32,772 bases of DNA from a virus (IMGVR_UViG_3300042691_025458:1-32772), one strand, 5' to 3'; shown: positions 22,358 through 28,989, counted from the stretch's first letter. A program made the numbers and translations. The notes: generated from the letters alone by a model not told the origin.

Positions 22358-23158
22358 TCATTCCCCTTCGGTGATGGTGATGGCGCCGCGCTTGTTGCGG
22401 CTGGCCTGGATCCCGTGGCCTTTCGCGAGCTTCACGTCTTCCGCAATCAGCTTCTTCAATCCGGCGGCTGCTTTGTCGTAGCGCTTCGCGGGCTCCCTCG
22501 TTGCAATCCACTCGGCAGCGAGGTCACCCCACTCGTTGCTGCCGGTCATGTCTACAACCCGCGTGGGAGGAGGCGGCGCCAGCAGGGTCGGAGCGTCAGA
22601 CGGCGGCATCCCCAGCCGCACGCACTCCCAGAAGTCGTACAGGGTGCGTTGCAGTTCGACCGCGTACAGATCGTCGTACTCGACCTCCTGATAGTCCCAA
22701 GTGTTCCCCATGATCACGGTGAGGTATGCCCGACGCAGACCAGTCACGATCATGTTGTGATGAAGCTGAGGCTGATACCGTGCGGTTGCTTCTGCCAGCG
22801 ACGTGCGCTCGTTCGTGTGCTTGGCCTCGAGGACAGCGTCTGCCCCGTCAACCTCAACGATCGCATCCAGCGTGCAGGACATCCACCCGTTATCGTGGGT
22901 GATACGGTGCTGCACCGATCGCAGTTCGCCGCCCGTTTTGCGGCAGAACCAAGCCATGTTGAAGGACTCGGTGAACGAGCCCAGTTGAACCTGGAACACG
23001 TCGTCCAGGTTATCGGGCTCGGCAAGGCCGCACTTGACCTTCCAGAGCTTCATACGCTGTTCGTCAGTGCCGTTGATAATGATGTTCGAATCGGACCCAC
23101 CCAGGGTTTTGCGACGCGCTTCATGCCATTCCGGCGGATGCTGCTGAATAATCGTCAT
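22358..23158 (-). CDS. YqaJ-family viral exonuclease (lambda-exo-like)
   Basis: ATG at 23158 has GGGAGATGGACG before it; a farther ATG at 23245 would overlap more of the replication-like gene. The 266-aa product has W-H-E-A-R-R-K-T-L-G-G-S-D at 11-23, the family's N-terminal signature. The nuclease core follows, with L-D98 and E111-A-K113 (D-x(n)-E-x-K) and a Q-P-Q-L-H-H-N-M segment near 129-136. These match PF09588 nucleases, which degrade one strand of duplex DNA 5' to 3'. Pairing with Erf supports double-strand break repair or genome recombination. Confidence 0.88.
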   Translation of the reverse strand: MTIIQQHPPEWHEARRKTLGGSDSNIIINGTDEQRMKLWKVKCGLAEPDNLDDVFQVQLGSFTESFNMAWFCRKTGGELRSVQHRITHDNGWMSCTLDAIVEVDGADAVLEAKHTNERTSLAEATARYQPQLHHNMIVTGLRRAYLTVIMGNTWDYQEVEYDDLYAVELQRTLYDFWECVRLGMPPSDAPTLLAPPPPTRVVDMTGSNEWGDLAAEWIATREPAKRYDKAAAGLKKLIAEDVKLAKGHGIQASRNKRGAITITEGE

Positions 23159-23819
23159 CGTCCATCTCCCTTTTGCTGTGGACAGGCTCGTAATTATCAG
23201 ATGATTCCGGCGCGGTAAACAGGGAATTGCGACTTTGTCGCACAATTCCGGTCCGAGTTTCGTGCCGATCTTTCGCGCTAATCCAGTGCGACTTCTCGAT
23301 TGTCAGTGCGCCAGGGGCGCGCTCATCGTGAAACGCATCTGCGACAGCAGCGTCCCAAGCTCTGTTTTCGATGCCGTCGTACCCGTGCCGCAAGCACGAC
23401 CACAGTTCGGGCTCAGTGCAGTTGAGCCGGCGCGCCGCCTCTTGGATGCGGCCTGAGTGCGTCTCTCTGGTCTGCCGGATAAGGCGCTCTTTGATCTCTC
23501 TGGCCAGTTTGTTCCGTGCCAGCCAGTCCAGAGCCGCCGAATCGACCTTGTGCGGACCGGCGTCGAGATCGGCTGAATTGTGGTCCTCGTCCAGCCAGCG
23601 CTGCTGGTTCAACCAGGTCTGAGCGTGCGCAATGTACTGGATCTCAGACCCGGCCTTTGCGGCGGCATACCGTTTCGCGCCATCGATGATGACCTCTGGA
23701 GAGATCTTCATCTTGTTGACGACCTTGTCGAACGCCTTTTGGGCCGCGCCTTTCCCGACGCGTCTAGGGTACGCCCGCCAGAAGTCTTCAAAAGGGTCGT
23801 TGGTCAAAGAGAGCTTCAT
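23121..23819 (-). CDS. Replication-associated protein (primosome / initiator-like C-terminal domain)
   Basis: ATG at 23819 has GGGAGG six bases upstream; ATG at 23840 lacks that spacing. The 232-aa product begins with F-E-D-F-W-R-A-Y-P-R-R-V-G-K-G-A-A and A-F-D-K-V, then Q-Y-I-A-H-A-Q-T-W-L-N-Q-Q-R-W. This W-x-x-Y-P-x-K/R...T-W-L-N-x-x-R-W pattern is the C-terminal domain found in many phage replisome organisers and DnaT-like proteins. The remaining half is charged and not assigned. It overlaps the exonuclease start by 38 bases. It could also be a helicase loader; the motif does not separate these. Confidence 0.7.
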   Translation of the reverse strand: MKLSLTNDPFEDFWRAYPRRVGKGAAQKAFDKVVNKMKISPEVIIDGAKRYAAAKAGSEIQYIAHAQTWLNQQRWLDEDHNSADLDAGPHKVDSAALDWLARNKLAREIKERLIRQTRETHSGRIQEAARRLNCTEPELWSCLRHGYDGIENRAWDAAVADAFHDERAPGALTIEKSHWISAKDRHETRTGIVRQSRNSLFTAPESSDNYEPVHSKREMDDDDYSAASAGMA

Positions 23820-24078
23820 ACTCTGCCTCCCGTGCTTCAATCTCCATGGGATGGTTCCAATAGCCGTGGCGGATCAGTCCAATGGCGTAGCGCCAAAGGA
23901 AACCCACAGCCCCATAACGTTCGATCTGCCTGATATGCGCCTGTTCGTGAGCAACGAGACGGTGCGGGGCTGGCCAGTGTAGGTAGTAGGCCGCGCGCCA
24001 GGGCATGGTGATCGCCTGGAAGCCGGTGGCGCGGAGCCACCAGCGAAGGACTAGCGGTGCGGGGCGGTGGCGGGTCAT
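23788..24078 (-). CDS. Small HEXXH zinc-metalloprotein-like protein
   Basis: ATG at 24078 overlaps the previous stop (ATGA). The 96-aa product contains H-E-Q-A-H (residues 44-48), the HEXXH motif of zinc peptidases, followed by I-R-Q-I-E-R-Y-G and W-R-Y-A-I-G-L-I-R-H. Downstream, N-H-P-M-E-I-E-A-R-E could supply the third ligand. I recall this short HEXXH...P-x-E-x-E-A family in phages, with no known substrate. The N-terminus is Trp/Arg-rich with no signal peptide. Whether it cleaves protein or only binds metal is not known. Confidence 0.75.
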   Translation of the reverse strand: MTRHRPAPLVLRWWLRATGFQAITMPWRAAYYLHWPAPHRLVAHEQAHIRQIERYGAVGFLWRYAIGLIRHGYWNHPMEIEAREAEYEALFDQRPF

Positions 24079-24383
24079 GGCTTGGCCTCCAGCGCTTTGC
24101 GGGACTCCCTTGCTCGGTCGTATGCGTTGGCGAGCGCCGCGCGGCTGACATTGCAGATTGCTATCAGTTCGGCGCGTAGCGTCTCAGGTTCTAACTTCAG
24201 CCTCTCGACCTCGGCCCGCAGCCACTTAATCTCCTCGACGCCATCTCGGATCGCCAAGCCGCACGACGGTGGGTGCATGGCGTCCCCCTTGGGAGAGACT
24301 TTCAGCCACTCGTCTGTGCCGCGACGCAGGCCTTCTGAGATCGACAGCAGCAGCTCAAGTTGAGCTTCCCTTGGACGGGTCAT
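24075..24383 (-). CDS. Hypothetical helical protein, 102 aa
   Basis: ATG at 24383 overlaps the upstream stop (ATGA) and follows AAAGGGACAAGCC. The product is helical and charged with a leucine-rich coiled coil (E-E-I-K-W-L-R-A-E-V-E-R-L-K-L) and ends in A-L-E-A-K-P. The same ending closes the gene at 24843-25169, because both share a short junction sequence. A coiled-coil accessory protein is likely. The function is unknown. Confidence 0.7.
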   Translation of the reverse strand: MTRPREAQLELLLSISEGLRRGTDEWLKVSPKGDAMHPPSCGLAIRDGVEEIKWLRAEVERLKLEPETLRAELIAICNVSRAALANAYDRARESRKALEAKP

Positions 24384-24610
24384 GGCTTGTCCCTTTCGTA
24401 GAAGTGGCACTTCTCAACCGGGTTTTTAGTGTGGCGATCTAGGTATCCGCCCCTGACCTCGCCGATGTAAGACGCGAATGCCCACCACTTTGTTGCTGCC
24501 AGCGGAGGAAGCTCTGGGTTCGGAGCTTGACAATACCCAATCCCCGTCAGCCGACCGTTTCGGCGCGCCCACTCCGCATGCCGGCACGACAGGCATAGAT
24601 GCGTGCTCAC
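24380..24610 (-). CDS. Small Cys-rich protein, possible zinc-binding
   Basis: ATG at 24610 overlaps the next upstream gene's stop (ATGA). The 76-aa product starts M-S-T-H-L-C-L-S-C-R-H-A-E-W with a CxxC pair. A G-Y-C residue near position 27 and a late K-C-H-F-Y-E follow, giving four spaced Cys that could bind zinc. The same CxxC...C...C layout is seen in small phage and plasmid proteins with unknown roles. No DNA-binding motif can be named. Confidence 0.75.
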   Translation of the reverse strand: MSTHLCLSCRHAEWARRNGRLTGIGYCQAPNPELPPLAATKWWAFASYIGEVRGGYLDRHTKNPVEKCHFYERDKP

Positions 24611-24846
24611 GTTCCCTCCACCGGATGCGTCGCCGGCTCGCGGAAATATTCGGCGATCTGGGCGCGGAGCCGGGTGTTCAGGGCGCGCAGTTTCTCAACC
24701 TCGGCCAGCAGCGCGGCGCGGTCGTTATGGGCCTGCAACCCAACCCTCGTATGCTTCCAGTGGTGCTCTGGAAAATGCAAGTTTTCGGTGACCATAGCAT
24801 CGTATTCGTGTCTCTTCCGAATATCCGAGATGAGGTCTTCGGTCAT
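24607..24846 (-). CDS. Ea22-like small phage protein with coiled coil, 79 aa
   Basis: I chose ATG at 24846 because it overlaps the preceding stop (ATGA) and carries the shared GGCCAAGCC junction; an ATG at 24909 is within the previous gene. The product has D-I-R-K-R-H-E near the start and H-N-D-R-A-A-L-L-A-E-V-E-K-L-R in the middle, a pattern seen in Ea22-type phage accessory proteins. The C-terminus is a short charged tail. The role is unknown. Confidence 0.7.
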   Translation of the reverse strand: MTEDLISDIRKRHEYDAMVTENLHFPEHHWKHTRVGLQAHNDRAALLAEVEKLRALNTRLRAQIAEYFREPATHPVEGT

Positions 24847-25169
24847 GGCTTGGCCTCCAGCGCAGAGCGCACCTGTCTCGAACCTGTTCGACCGTGCCTG
24901 TCCGCCCACGCGCGCAGGGTGAGACGGCGGATCGCGACCAACGCTTCAGCCTCCGACAAGCCGGTCAACCCGCCGCTGTGTGCAATCGTCGCGATATCCG
25001 CCGCGTCGGCCCGCAGCCGCTCGATCTCCGCGCGCAGATTCTTGCTCTCCTCGCGCTGCTTCGCGATCTCTCTGTGCGCCCACCATTCCGCTTCGGATTT
25101 CGGGATACATGGGTCCACGATGCGCCGCTTCAACGTCTCCGCTGGCGTTGCCTTTCGTTGTTCGCTCAT
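24843..25169 (-). CDS. Hypothetical helical protein, 108 aa
   Basis: ATG at 25169 has GAGGAGGAAGGACG before it, a very strong site, and overlaps the upstream stop (ATGA). The product has P-S/K-S-E-A-E-W-W-A-H-R-E-I-A-K near the start and a long coiled coil (K-N-L-R-A-E-I-E-R-L-R-A-D). It ends R-S-A-L-E-A-K-P, like the gene at 24075. It is probably a coiled-coil accessory protein of unknown function. The shared tail reflects the junction sequence rather than protein homology. Confidence 0.7.
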   Translation of the reverse strand: MSEQRKATPAETLKRRIVDPCIPKSEAEWWAHREIAKQREESKNLRAEIERLRADAADIATIAHSGGLTGLSEAEALVAIRRLTLRAWADRHGRTGSRQVRSALEAKP

Positions 25170-25456
25170 CGTCCTTCCTCCTCTGGATATGAATCTCTCC
25201 CCGCCTCGATCAGAGCCGCGCGCAGCAATTCCTCGCCTCCGCACGCGGCCTCGTGGGCTTTCCGCAGCCGCTCGACCTCGGCCCGCGCCTCGTCGCGGTC
25301 TCGGACCACCGCATAGAGCGCGATCTGGAGCTGCCCAAGCGCTACTTGCAGCGCCGTCGCTTCCTCGACGGTGATCGTCACCGGCCATCCCGCGAGCGGT
25401 GCGCCGTCGCGCGCGGGTGGCTCGTCGGTGCGGCGGGTGGGGGTGATGTCGGTCAT
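25166..25456 (-). CDS. Hypothetical protein, 96 aa
   Basis: ATG at 25456 follows AAGGAGCC. The product has a Pro/Arg-rich start, V-T-I-T-V-E-E-A-T-A-L-Q-V-A-L, then a coiled coil (R-D-E-A-R-A-E-V-E-R-L-R-K-A). It ends R-D-S-Y-P-E-E-E-G-R, near-identical to the end of the gene at 26050-26640. That tail is encoded by the ribosome-binding region of the next gene, so it is shared by junction reuse. No function is recognised. Confidence 0.7.
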   Translation of the reverse strand: MTDITPTRRTDEPPARDGAPLAGWPVTITVEEATALQVALGQLQIALYAVVRDRDEARAEVERLRKAHEAACGGEELLRAALIEAGRDSYPEEEGR

Positions 25457-25776
25457 GCCTGCGGCTCCTTGTCGAGTTCCGCCACCAAAGCGTCGGCGTA
25501 TTTGACTGCGAGTGCAGCGATTTCGTGTTCCCATCCCCTTATTGCTGGGTTTGTCACCAACCCCTGCATCGCCGCCGTCGCGATGCGCTCGCGGCGCTCT
25601 GCGCGCCAGTGCCACGCAGCCTCCGCTTGATTGGCCGCGATTTTCTCCTGAGCGAGCGTGTGACGCTCATAGGTAGCCGCTATCTGCTCTTGCGCGCGAG
25701 TGGCGCGCTTCATGAGTTCGACCGAGTGGTCGTCCGCGCGGTCGTCCGTCGGTTCTCCTGTCATGTGACTGCTCAT
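25453..25776 (-). CDS. Hypothetical helical protein, 107 aa
   Basis: ATG at 25776 is preceded by GGGAGACGGACG. The N-terminal half is a charged helix (R-A-T-R-A-Q-E-Q-I-A-A). The C-terminal half has M-Q-G-L-V-T-N-P-A and E-H-E-I-A-A-L-A-V-K-Y-A-D-A-L-V-A-E-L. This ending is typical of small phage proteins that carry an A-M-x-G-L-x-x-N-P...A-V-x-Y-A-D-A-L-x-A-E-L domain of unknown function. It overlaps the next gene by four bases. Confidence 0.75.
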   Translation of the reverse strand: MSSHMTGEPTDDRADDHSVELMKRATRAQEQIAATYERHTLAQEKIAANQAEAAWHWRAERRERIATAAMQGLVTNPAIRGWEHEIAALAVKYADALVAELDKEPQA

Positions 25777-25964
25777 CGTCCGTCTCCCATCTCGGCAATG
25801 ACCTCTCGGAAGTTGTATCCGGCCTTCCACGCCTCGCGCTGCCTCTTCCTAATGATCCGGTCGATTTCTCGGGCCGTCCCTGCAACGTGAGCGCCGCTCA
25901 TCGCCCAGTTCTCGGCCATGCGCTTCGCAATGCGCTCGCCGTCCGTCTTCTTACGTCGGCTCAT
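25773..25964 (-). CDS. Small basic hypothetical protein, 63 aa
   Basis: ATG at 25964 follows a GGGGGT sequence and overlaps the 30-aa gene's stop (ATGA). The product is charged and basic: M-S-R-R-K-K-T-D-G-E-R-I-A-K-R, then R-E-I-D-R-I-I-R-K-R-Q-R-E-A-W-K. It is mostly helical with no hydrophobic segment. DNA or RNA binding is possible from charge alone. No family is recognised. Confidence 0.7.
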   Translation of the reverse strand: MSRRKKTDGERIAKRMAENWAMSGAHVAGTAREIDRIIRKRQREAWKAGYNFREVIAEMGDGR

Positions 25965-26053
25965 GGTTTACCCCCGTTATCCATGGCAGATGACTCCACA
26001 GAAAGCATTTCTTCAAGGCCTGTGAGATTCGAGCAGGGAGGGGAATTACTCAT
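25961..26053 (-). CDS. Micro-gene, 30 aa, unknown
   Basis: This gene is too short for routine gene calls, but its ATG at 26053 follows GGAGGGAGGACG, a near-ideal site. It overlaps the upstream gene (ATGA at 26050-26053) and the downstream gene (ATGA at 25961-25964). The product begins M-S-N-S-P-P-C-S-N-L-T-G-L-E-E and ends G-G-K-P. It has no membrane segment. The tight coupling at both ends supports its being real. The function is unknown. Confidence 0.6.
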   Translation of the reverse strand: MSNSPPCSNLTGLEEMLSVESSAMDNGGKP

Positions 26054-26640
26054 CGTCCTCCCTCCTCCGGATACGGGTCTCTCCCGTCCTCGATCTCGCG
26101 GCAGACGCGGCGTAGTTCGTCGGCCTGAACGGCCATCTCGTCTGCCCCTACCGCCGACGCTGCTACCTGCCCCGCCGTCAGCAGCGTCCACGCCACCGCC
26201 GCCCTCGCCGCCCTTGCCGCCTCCGCCGCCTCCGCCGGCCACGCCGCCGCCCTCTGCACCGCCGCCTTTGCCGTCCACGCCGCCTTTGCCGTCCACGACG
26301 CTTCCGACGCCACCGCCTCCGCCGCCTCCCTCAACTCGGTGCTGCTGCTTTTGCCTCTCGCATTCCGCTCTGCAACGTCGAGGGCTTCGAGACTTCGGGG
26401 GTCGGTCATGAGGTGCTGGACTTGCCGCGCGCACCACACAGCGTACAGCCGGATCTCTCGATCCCTGCCTTCGACCGCCCGGAGGCACCAAAGCGCGTCA
26501 TCAAGCCCGTTACTGTCCAGGACCGTGGTGATTGCCAGCGGCTCGTCGTCGGGTTGCGTCTTGCCCAGGTGGCGCAGAAGCGTTTCCCACCCATCTCGGC
26601 AGGGGCCATGCGCGCGGATTGCGTTCAAACTCGTTTTCAT
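26050..26640 (-). CDS. Conserved phage protein with Ala/Trp-rich repeat tail, 196 aa
   Basis: ATG at 26640 has GAAAGGGG before it. The N-terminal half has A-I-R-A-H-G-P-C, W-E-T-L-L-R-H-L-G-K, L-D-S-N-G-L-D-D-A-L-W-C-L-R-A and R-L-Y-A-V-W-C-A-R-Q-V. I have seen this conserved domain in several phage and prophage proteins. The C-terminal half is an Ala/Trp-rich repeat region, including an 18-bp perfect tandem duplication encoding W-T-A-K-A-A twice. Some relatives carry immunity-protein names, but I cannot confirm that role. It ends in the shared P-E-E-G-G-R junction. Confidence 0.75.
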   Translation of the reverse strand: MKTSLNAIRAHGPCRDGWETLLRHLGKTQPDDEPLAITTVLDSNGLDDALWCLRAVEGRDREIRLYAVWCARQVQHLMTDPRSLEALDVAERNARGKSSSTELREAAEAVASEASWTAKAAWTAKAAVQRAAAWPAEAAEAARAARAAVAWTLLTAGQVAASAVGADEMAVQADELRRVCREIEDGRDPYPEEGGR

Positions 26641-26840
26641 GCTTTCCCCTTTCTCAAACGATGGCACTCAGGGAATCCCAAGTGCATGCCTGGTGGCAAT
26701 GTTTCCTTGATCTCACGGTAGAGCAGCCGGCATTCGGCCACGGTCTCGACCTCCGCGATGAGAACGACGCAGTCCCGTTCGCTGACCGGCACGTTGACCG
26801 GGCAAGCCAGGACGAGCAGAGCAAAGACGCTCGGGTTCAT
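26637..26840 (-). CDS. Small secreted or membrane-anchored protein, 67 aa
   Basis: ATG at 26840 overlaps the 33-aa gene's stop (ATGA) and follows GGGGGACTCA. The product starts with a hydrophobic segment (M-N-P-S-V-F-A-L-L-V-L-A-C-P-V-N-V), which could be a signal peptide, lipobox-like anchor or TM helix. A Cys-containing region follows, with C-V-V-L-I-A-E-V-E-T-V-A-E-C and F-P-E-C. Disulfides in the periplasm would fit. The function is unknown; a spanin-like role is possible but no proline-rich outer part is seen. Confidence 0.6.
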   Translation of the reverse strand: MNPSVFALLVLACPVNVPVSERDCVVLIAEVETVAECRLLYREIKETLPPGMHLGFPECHRLRKGKA

Positions 26841-26938
26841 TGAGTCCCCCACATTGCGAGCACCGCCGCCGCGATTGCTGCGACGTAAATCACGACGTAA
26901 ATCGCGACGTGGACGAATTGATACCGACTTTCGCGCAT
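26837..26938 (-). CDS. Membrane micro-protein, 33 aa
   Basis: ATG at 26938 is preceded by AAAAGGGGTGACAA, a strong site, and the stop overlaps the next start (ATGA at 26837-26840). The peptide starts M-R-E-S-R-Y-Q-F-V-H and then has one hydrophobic helix of about 20 residues with Val, Ala and Ile (A-I-Y-V-V-I-Y-V-A-A-I-A-A-A). It ends M-W-G-T-Q. A single-pass inner-membrane protein is likely. The coding DNA contains the short repeat CACGACGTAAAT/CGCGACGTAAAT. Confidence 0.6.
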   Translation of the reverse strand: MRESRYQFVHVAIYVVIYVAAIAAAVLAMWGTQ

Positions 26939-26941
26939 TTG

Positions 26942-27868
26942 TCACCCCTTTTCTGCGATATATGCGGTCAATAATTTCGCGGCGACTTGCGGGACGATCG
27001 CGTTACCGTAGGCGCGCAGTCGTCCCACTCGGCCGGGAACCCCATGAGCCAGCGGGAATGTGCCGGGTTCAACTGGCCGCGATTTCCCGTCTCGGCAGGG
27101 GAGCCAGTCGGCAGCGGACCAAAATGAACCGCCTGGTTGGCCAACTGCTCGCCCTTCGTCGTCCCGCTGCGCTCTTGATAGCTCTGCGCGTTCGCGTGAC
27201 GATAATCCCTGCTCGCTGGCGTCGCCCAGCCCGCCATCCGCGCGGCATCGAGGAGCGTCGTGCCGGGATGCCCAGTCACGGCTTCCTTCCTGGGGTTCGT
27301 CGCTGCGCGATCCATCCCATCGTCCATGTATCCGTGACGCCTCGACCCCGCTGCATCCATGCGTGTCGGCGTCGGCCATCCAGTACAATCTCTGTCGGAT
27401 GTGCGGCGCACCGACGCCCGCAGCGCACAGATCTGCCGCCCCAACGGCGTAGCCCGCAGCTTCCAGGTCAGCGGATACACCGTCGAGCCACTCGAGCCCA
27501 AGTCGGCTTGCAACCTGTTCTCCAGCCACGACTGGAGGGCGGCACTCTCGGACGAGCCGATACATCTCGGGCCAGAGGTGTCTTGCGTCAGCGGTCCCTG
27601 CGCGGCGTCCTGCTCCGCTGAAGGGCTGGCAAGGGCAGGAGCCGGTCCACAGAGGTCGGTCATCCGGCCATCCTGCGATCCTGGCGGCGAGGCTCCACCC
27701 TCCGATGCCGGCGAAGAGGTGGACTTGTGTGTATCCTCGGAGGTCGTTGGGCTGGACATCTGTGATGCTCCTCTCATCAACATCGCCAGGCGCGATATGC
27801 CCAGCGGCGATCAGGTTCCGCAGCCAGGCGGCCGCGAAAGGTTCGATTTCGTTGTAGTACGCGCCCAT
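26942..27868 (-). CDS. dcm-like: C5-cytosine DNA methyltransferase
   Basis: ATG at 27868 has AGGAG before it and overlaps the upstream stop (TGATG). The 308-aa enzyme carries the family motifs in order: H-L-F-A-G-I-G-G-W (50-58, SAM binding), S-C-P-C80-Q-P-F-S-G-A-G (catalytic Cys), and A-G-E-Q-V (115-119, in place of E-N-V). R-Q-R-L-Y-W (158-163) follows, and [10 protein letters not shown] near the end. The stretch after Q-R-L-Y-W is Arg/Asp/Ser-rich and variable, and probably includes the target-recognition region. No restriction enzyme is seen beside it, so it probably protects phage DNA. EQV instead of ENV is a known variation but deserves attention. Confidence 0.92.
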   Translation of the reverse strand: MGAYYNEIEPFAAAWLRNLIAAGHIAPGDVDERSITDVQPNDLRGYTQVHLFAGIGGWSLAARIAGWPDDRPLWTGSCPCQPFSGAGRRAGTADARHLWPEMYRLVRECRPPVVAGEQVASRLGLEWLDGVSADLEAAGYAVGAADLCAAGVGAPHIRQRLYWMADADTHGCSGVEASRIHGRWDGSRSDEPQEGSRDWASRHDAPRCRADGGLGDASEQGLSSRERAELSRAQRDDEGRAVGQPGGSFWSAADWLPCRDGKSRPVEPGTFPLAHGVPGRVGRLRAYGNAIVPQVAAKLLTAYIAEKG

Positions 27869-28224
27869 CAACGGCTCCTGTAACTGAGGTCGCCCATCAG
27901 CCGCGCGAAGGCTAGCTCAGGGTCACGGATCTCGATCGGTCGTTCCTTGACGCCCGTGAAGTCAGCGCAGTTCCGGCGCCATCCCGCGCCAGGATCGACC
28001 GGGGCGAGCGGCGGGAACAGGCGTGGCTTGTGACGTAAAGAGCAACTCCCCTCCCAGTTCTCGCATCGTCTGCACGCATCAGGATGAGTTCTGTGCCTTT
28101 CGTACAGCGCACGGAAGTAGCTGAGTGCCGGAAGACGCTGATCTGGCTCGAGGTCTGCGAGGAAGACCAGGAACTCAGCATCTTGGGCCAGCAGCCAGGT
28201 CAATCGGGCGTCAGGGCGTTTCAT
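27868..28224 (-). CDS. Hypothetical Cys-containing protein, 118 aa
   Basis: ATG at 28224 follows a GGGGATTGAT sequence. The product has a helical N-terminal half (L-T-W-L-L-A-Q-D-A-E-F-L-V-F-L). A middle segment with C-R-R-C-E-N-W-E-G-S-C and a later N-C-A-D-F could bind metal. The C-terminus is acidic and helical. It directly precedes the methyltransferase with a 1-base overlap. The function is unknown. Confidence 0.7.
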   Translation of the reverse strand: MKRPDARLTWLLAQDAEFLVFLADLEPDQRLPALSYFRALYERHRTHPDACRRCENWEGSCSLRHKPRLFPPLAPVDPGAGWRRNCADFTGVKERPIEIRDPELAFARLMGDLSYRSR

Positions 28225-28508
28225 ATCAATCCCCGGTTTCTGAGAGCCTGAGCCTCTACAGCGCGAAACTTTCGAGCGGCATGAAGTCCCCGTTCCTGTT
28301 TCACGATTGCCTCAACCTGTTTTGCAAGGGAGGAGTAGCAGTACCCTCGCGCGGTGTAGATGCCAGCAAGTCGATTGCCCCAGCGAAGGATGGCGAGCTT
28401 GGCAAACCGATCGGGCTTAGTTCCTCCCTTCAGCCCAGCAATGCGGCACCAGTACATCAGCGCTTGTTTCGGACTGAAACTTGACCGCTTGATCATCTTT
28501 TCGCTCAT
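28221..28508 (-). CDS. Hypothetical basic protein, 95 aa
   Basis: ATG at 28508 has GAGGAGGAGTAG before it, a strong site, and it is the first gene of the tightly packed set after the non-coding stretch. The product is basic: S-F-S-P-K-Q-A-L-M-Y-W-C-R-I-A-G-L, then a helical charged region (A-K-Q-V-E-A-I-V-K-Q-E-R). No family is recognised. A role in DNA binding or regulation is possible from charge but not supported by a motif. Confidence 0.7.
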   Translation of the reverse strand: MSEKMIKRSSFSPKQALMYWCRIAGLKGGTKPDRFAKLAILRWGNRLAGIYTARGYCYSSLAKQVEAIVKQERGLHAARKFRAVEAQALRNRGLI

Positions 28509-28565
28509 CTACTCCTCCTCTACCTCGTTGAGACCAGACTGCTTTTGGGGTGGTGTGCGGGCAGA

Positions 28566-28598
28566 CTCCGACCATCCGTAGAAAGTCGGAGCTTTTTT
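28566..28598 (+). terminator. Intrinsic terminator, + strand
   Basis: CTCCGAC (28566-28572) pairs with GTCGGAG (28585-28591) around a 12-base loop, followed directly by CTTTTTT. This is a clear intrinsic terminator for + strand transcripts, while all surrounding genes are on the - strand. It may stop antisense transcription entering the gene array. Confidence 0.7.
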
Positions 28599-28660
28599 CT
28601 GCTTTTGGGTCCCATCTGGAGCCGCCGGAGCAGATTGCATCAGTCACCGTTGAGCCTGTG

Positions 28661-28873
28661 TTAGGCAATGGGCCGGGGCGGCGATCCGATGTGATGGCAA
28701 CTACCCCACCACACCCCGATTAAGACTGTCTCCATATCGCGGTGGCAGAACCGGACGATGCAATTCGCCCAGCCTGCGCGCCTCTTTTTCAAGGCATCAT
28801 TCTGGCTTCGCTTGAGCGCCGTTCCTGCTGTTTTGCCCATGCGGGCGCAGCGGCGCAGCCGATAGACGGCCAT
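28661..28873 (-). CDS. Possible small basic protein, 70 aa (weak)
   Basis: ATG at 28873 opens a frame giving a basic peptide (Y-R-L-R-R-C-A-R-M-G-K and C-I-V-R-F-C-H-R-D), but no good ribosome-binding sequence precedes it. It starts 31 bases after the palindrome at 28905-28924, so if real it would be the gene most directly controlled. Its lack of conserved features and weak start leave it doubtful. Confidence 0.25.
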   Translation of the reverse strand: MAVYRLRRCARMGKTAGTALKRSQNDALKKRRAGWANCIVRFCHRDMETVLIGVWWGSCHHIGSPPRPIA

Positions 28874-28904
28874 GTCGCGCTAGCCTTGCAATGGGACAGA
28901 TCAC

Positions 28905-28924
28905 GTGCCAAATTGCGTTGGCAC
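28905..28924. promoter_or_regulatory. Operator-like perfect palindrome GTGCCAA-N6-TTGGCAC
   Basis: Arms of seven bases match exactly, separated by ATTGCG. A 20-bp two-fold symmetric site is the usual binding unit for dimeric HTH repressors. It lies between a regulator gene (29028-29477) and the gene array it precedes, so the regulator is the first candidate for its ligand. Binding itself is inference. Confidence 0.55.
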
Positions 28925-28989
28925 TTGACCCGCCTCTGTGAAAGGCTGGGTCCGCGACACAGGGGCTTGCCAGCCCGCTGGGTCAGGGA

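Noticed and set aside
25970-25985. DnaA box-like TTATCCATG
   Set aside because: Matches only seven of nine bases of TTATNCACA, stands alone and lies in the leader of a small gene.
25961-26491. Glycine-rich 176-aa frame on the - strand
   Set aside because: Only its final 30 codons have a good start. The upstream part is the other reading frame of the Ala-rich repeat gene at 26050.
28417-28668. 83-aa frame on the - strand across the terminator
   Set aside because: It overlaps the gene at 28221 in another frame, crosses the + strand hairpin and has no ribosome-binding sequence.
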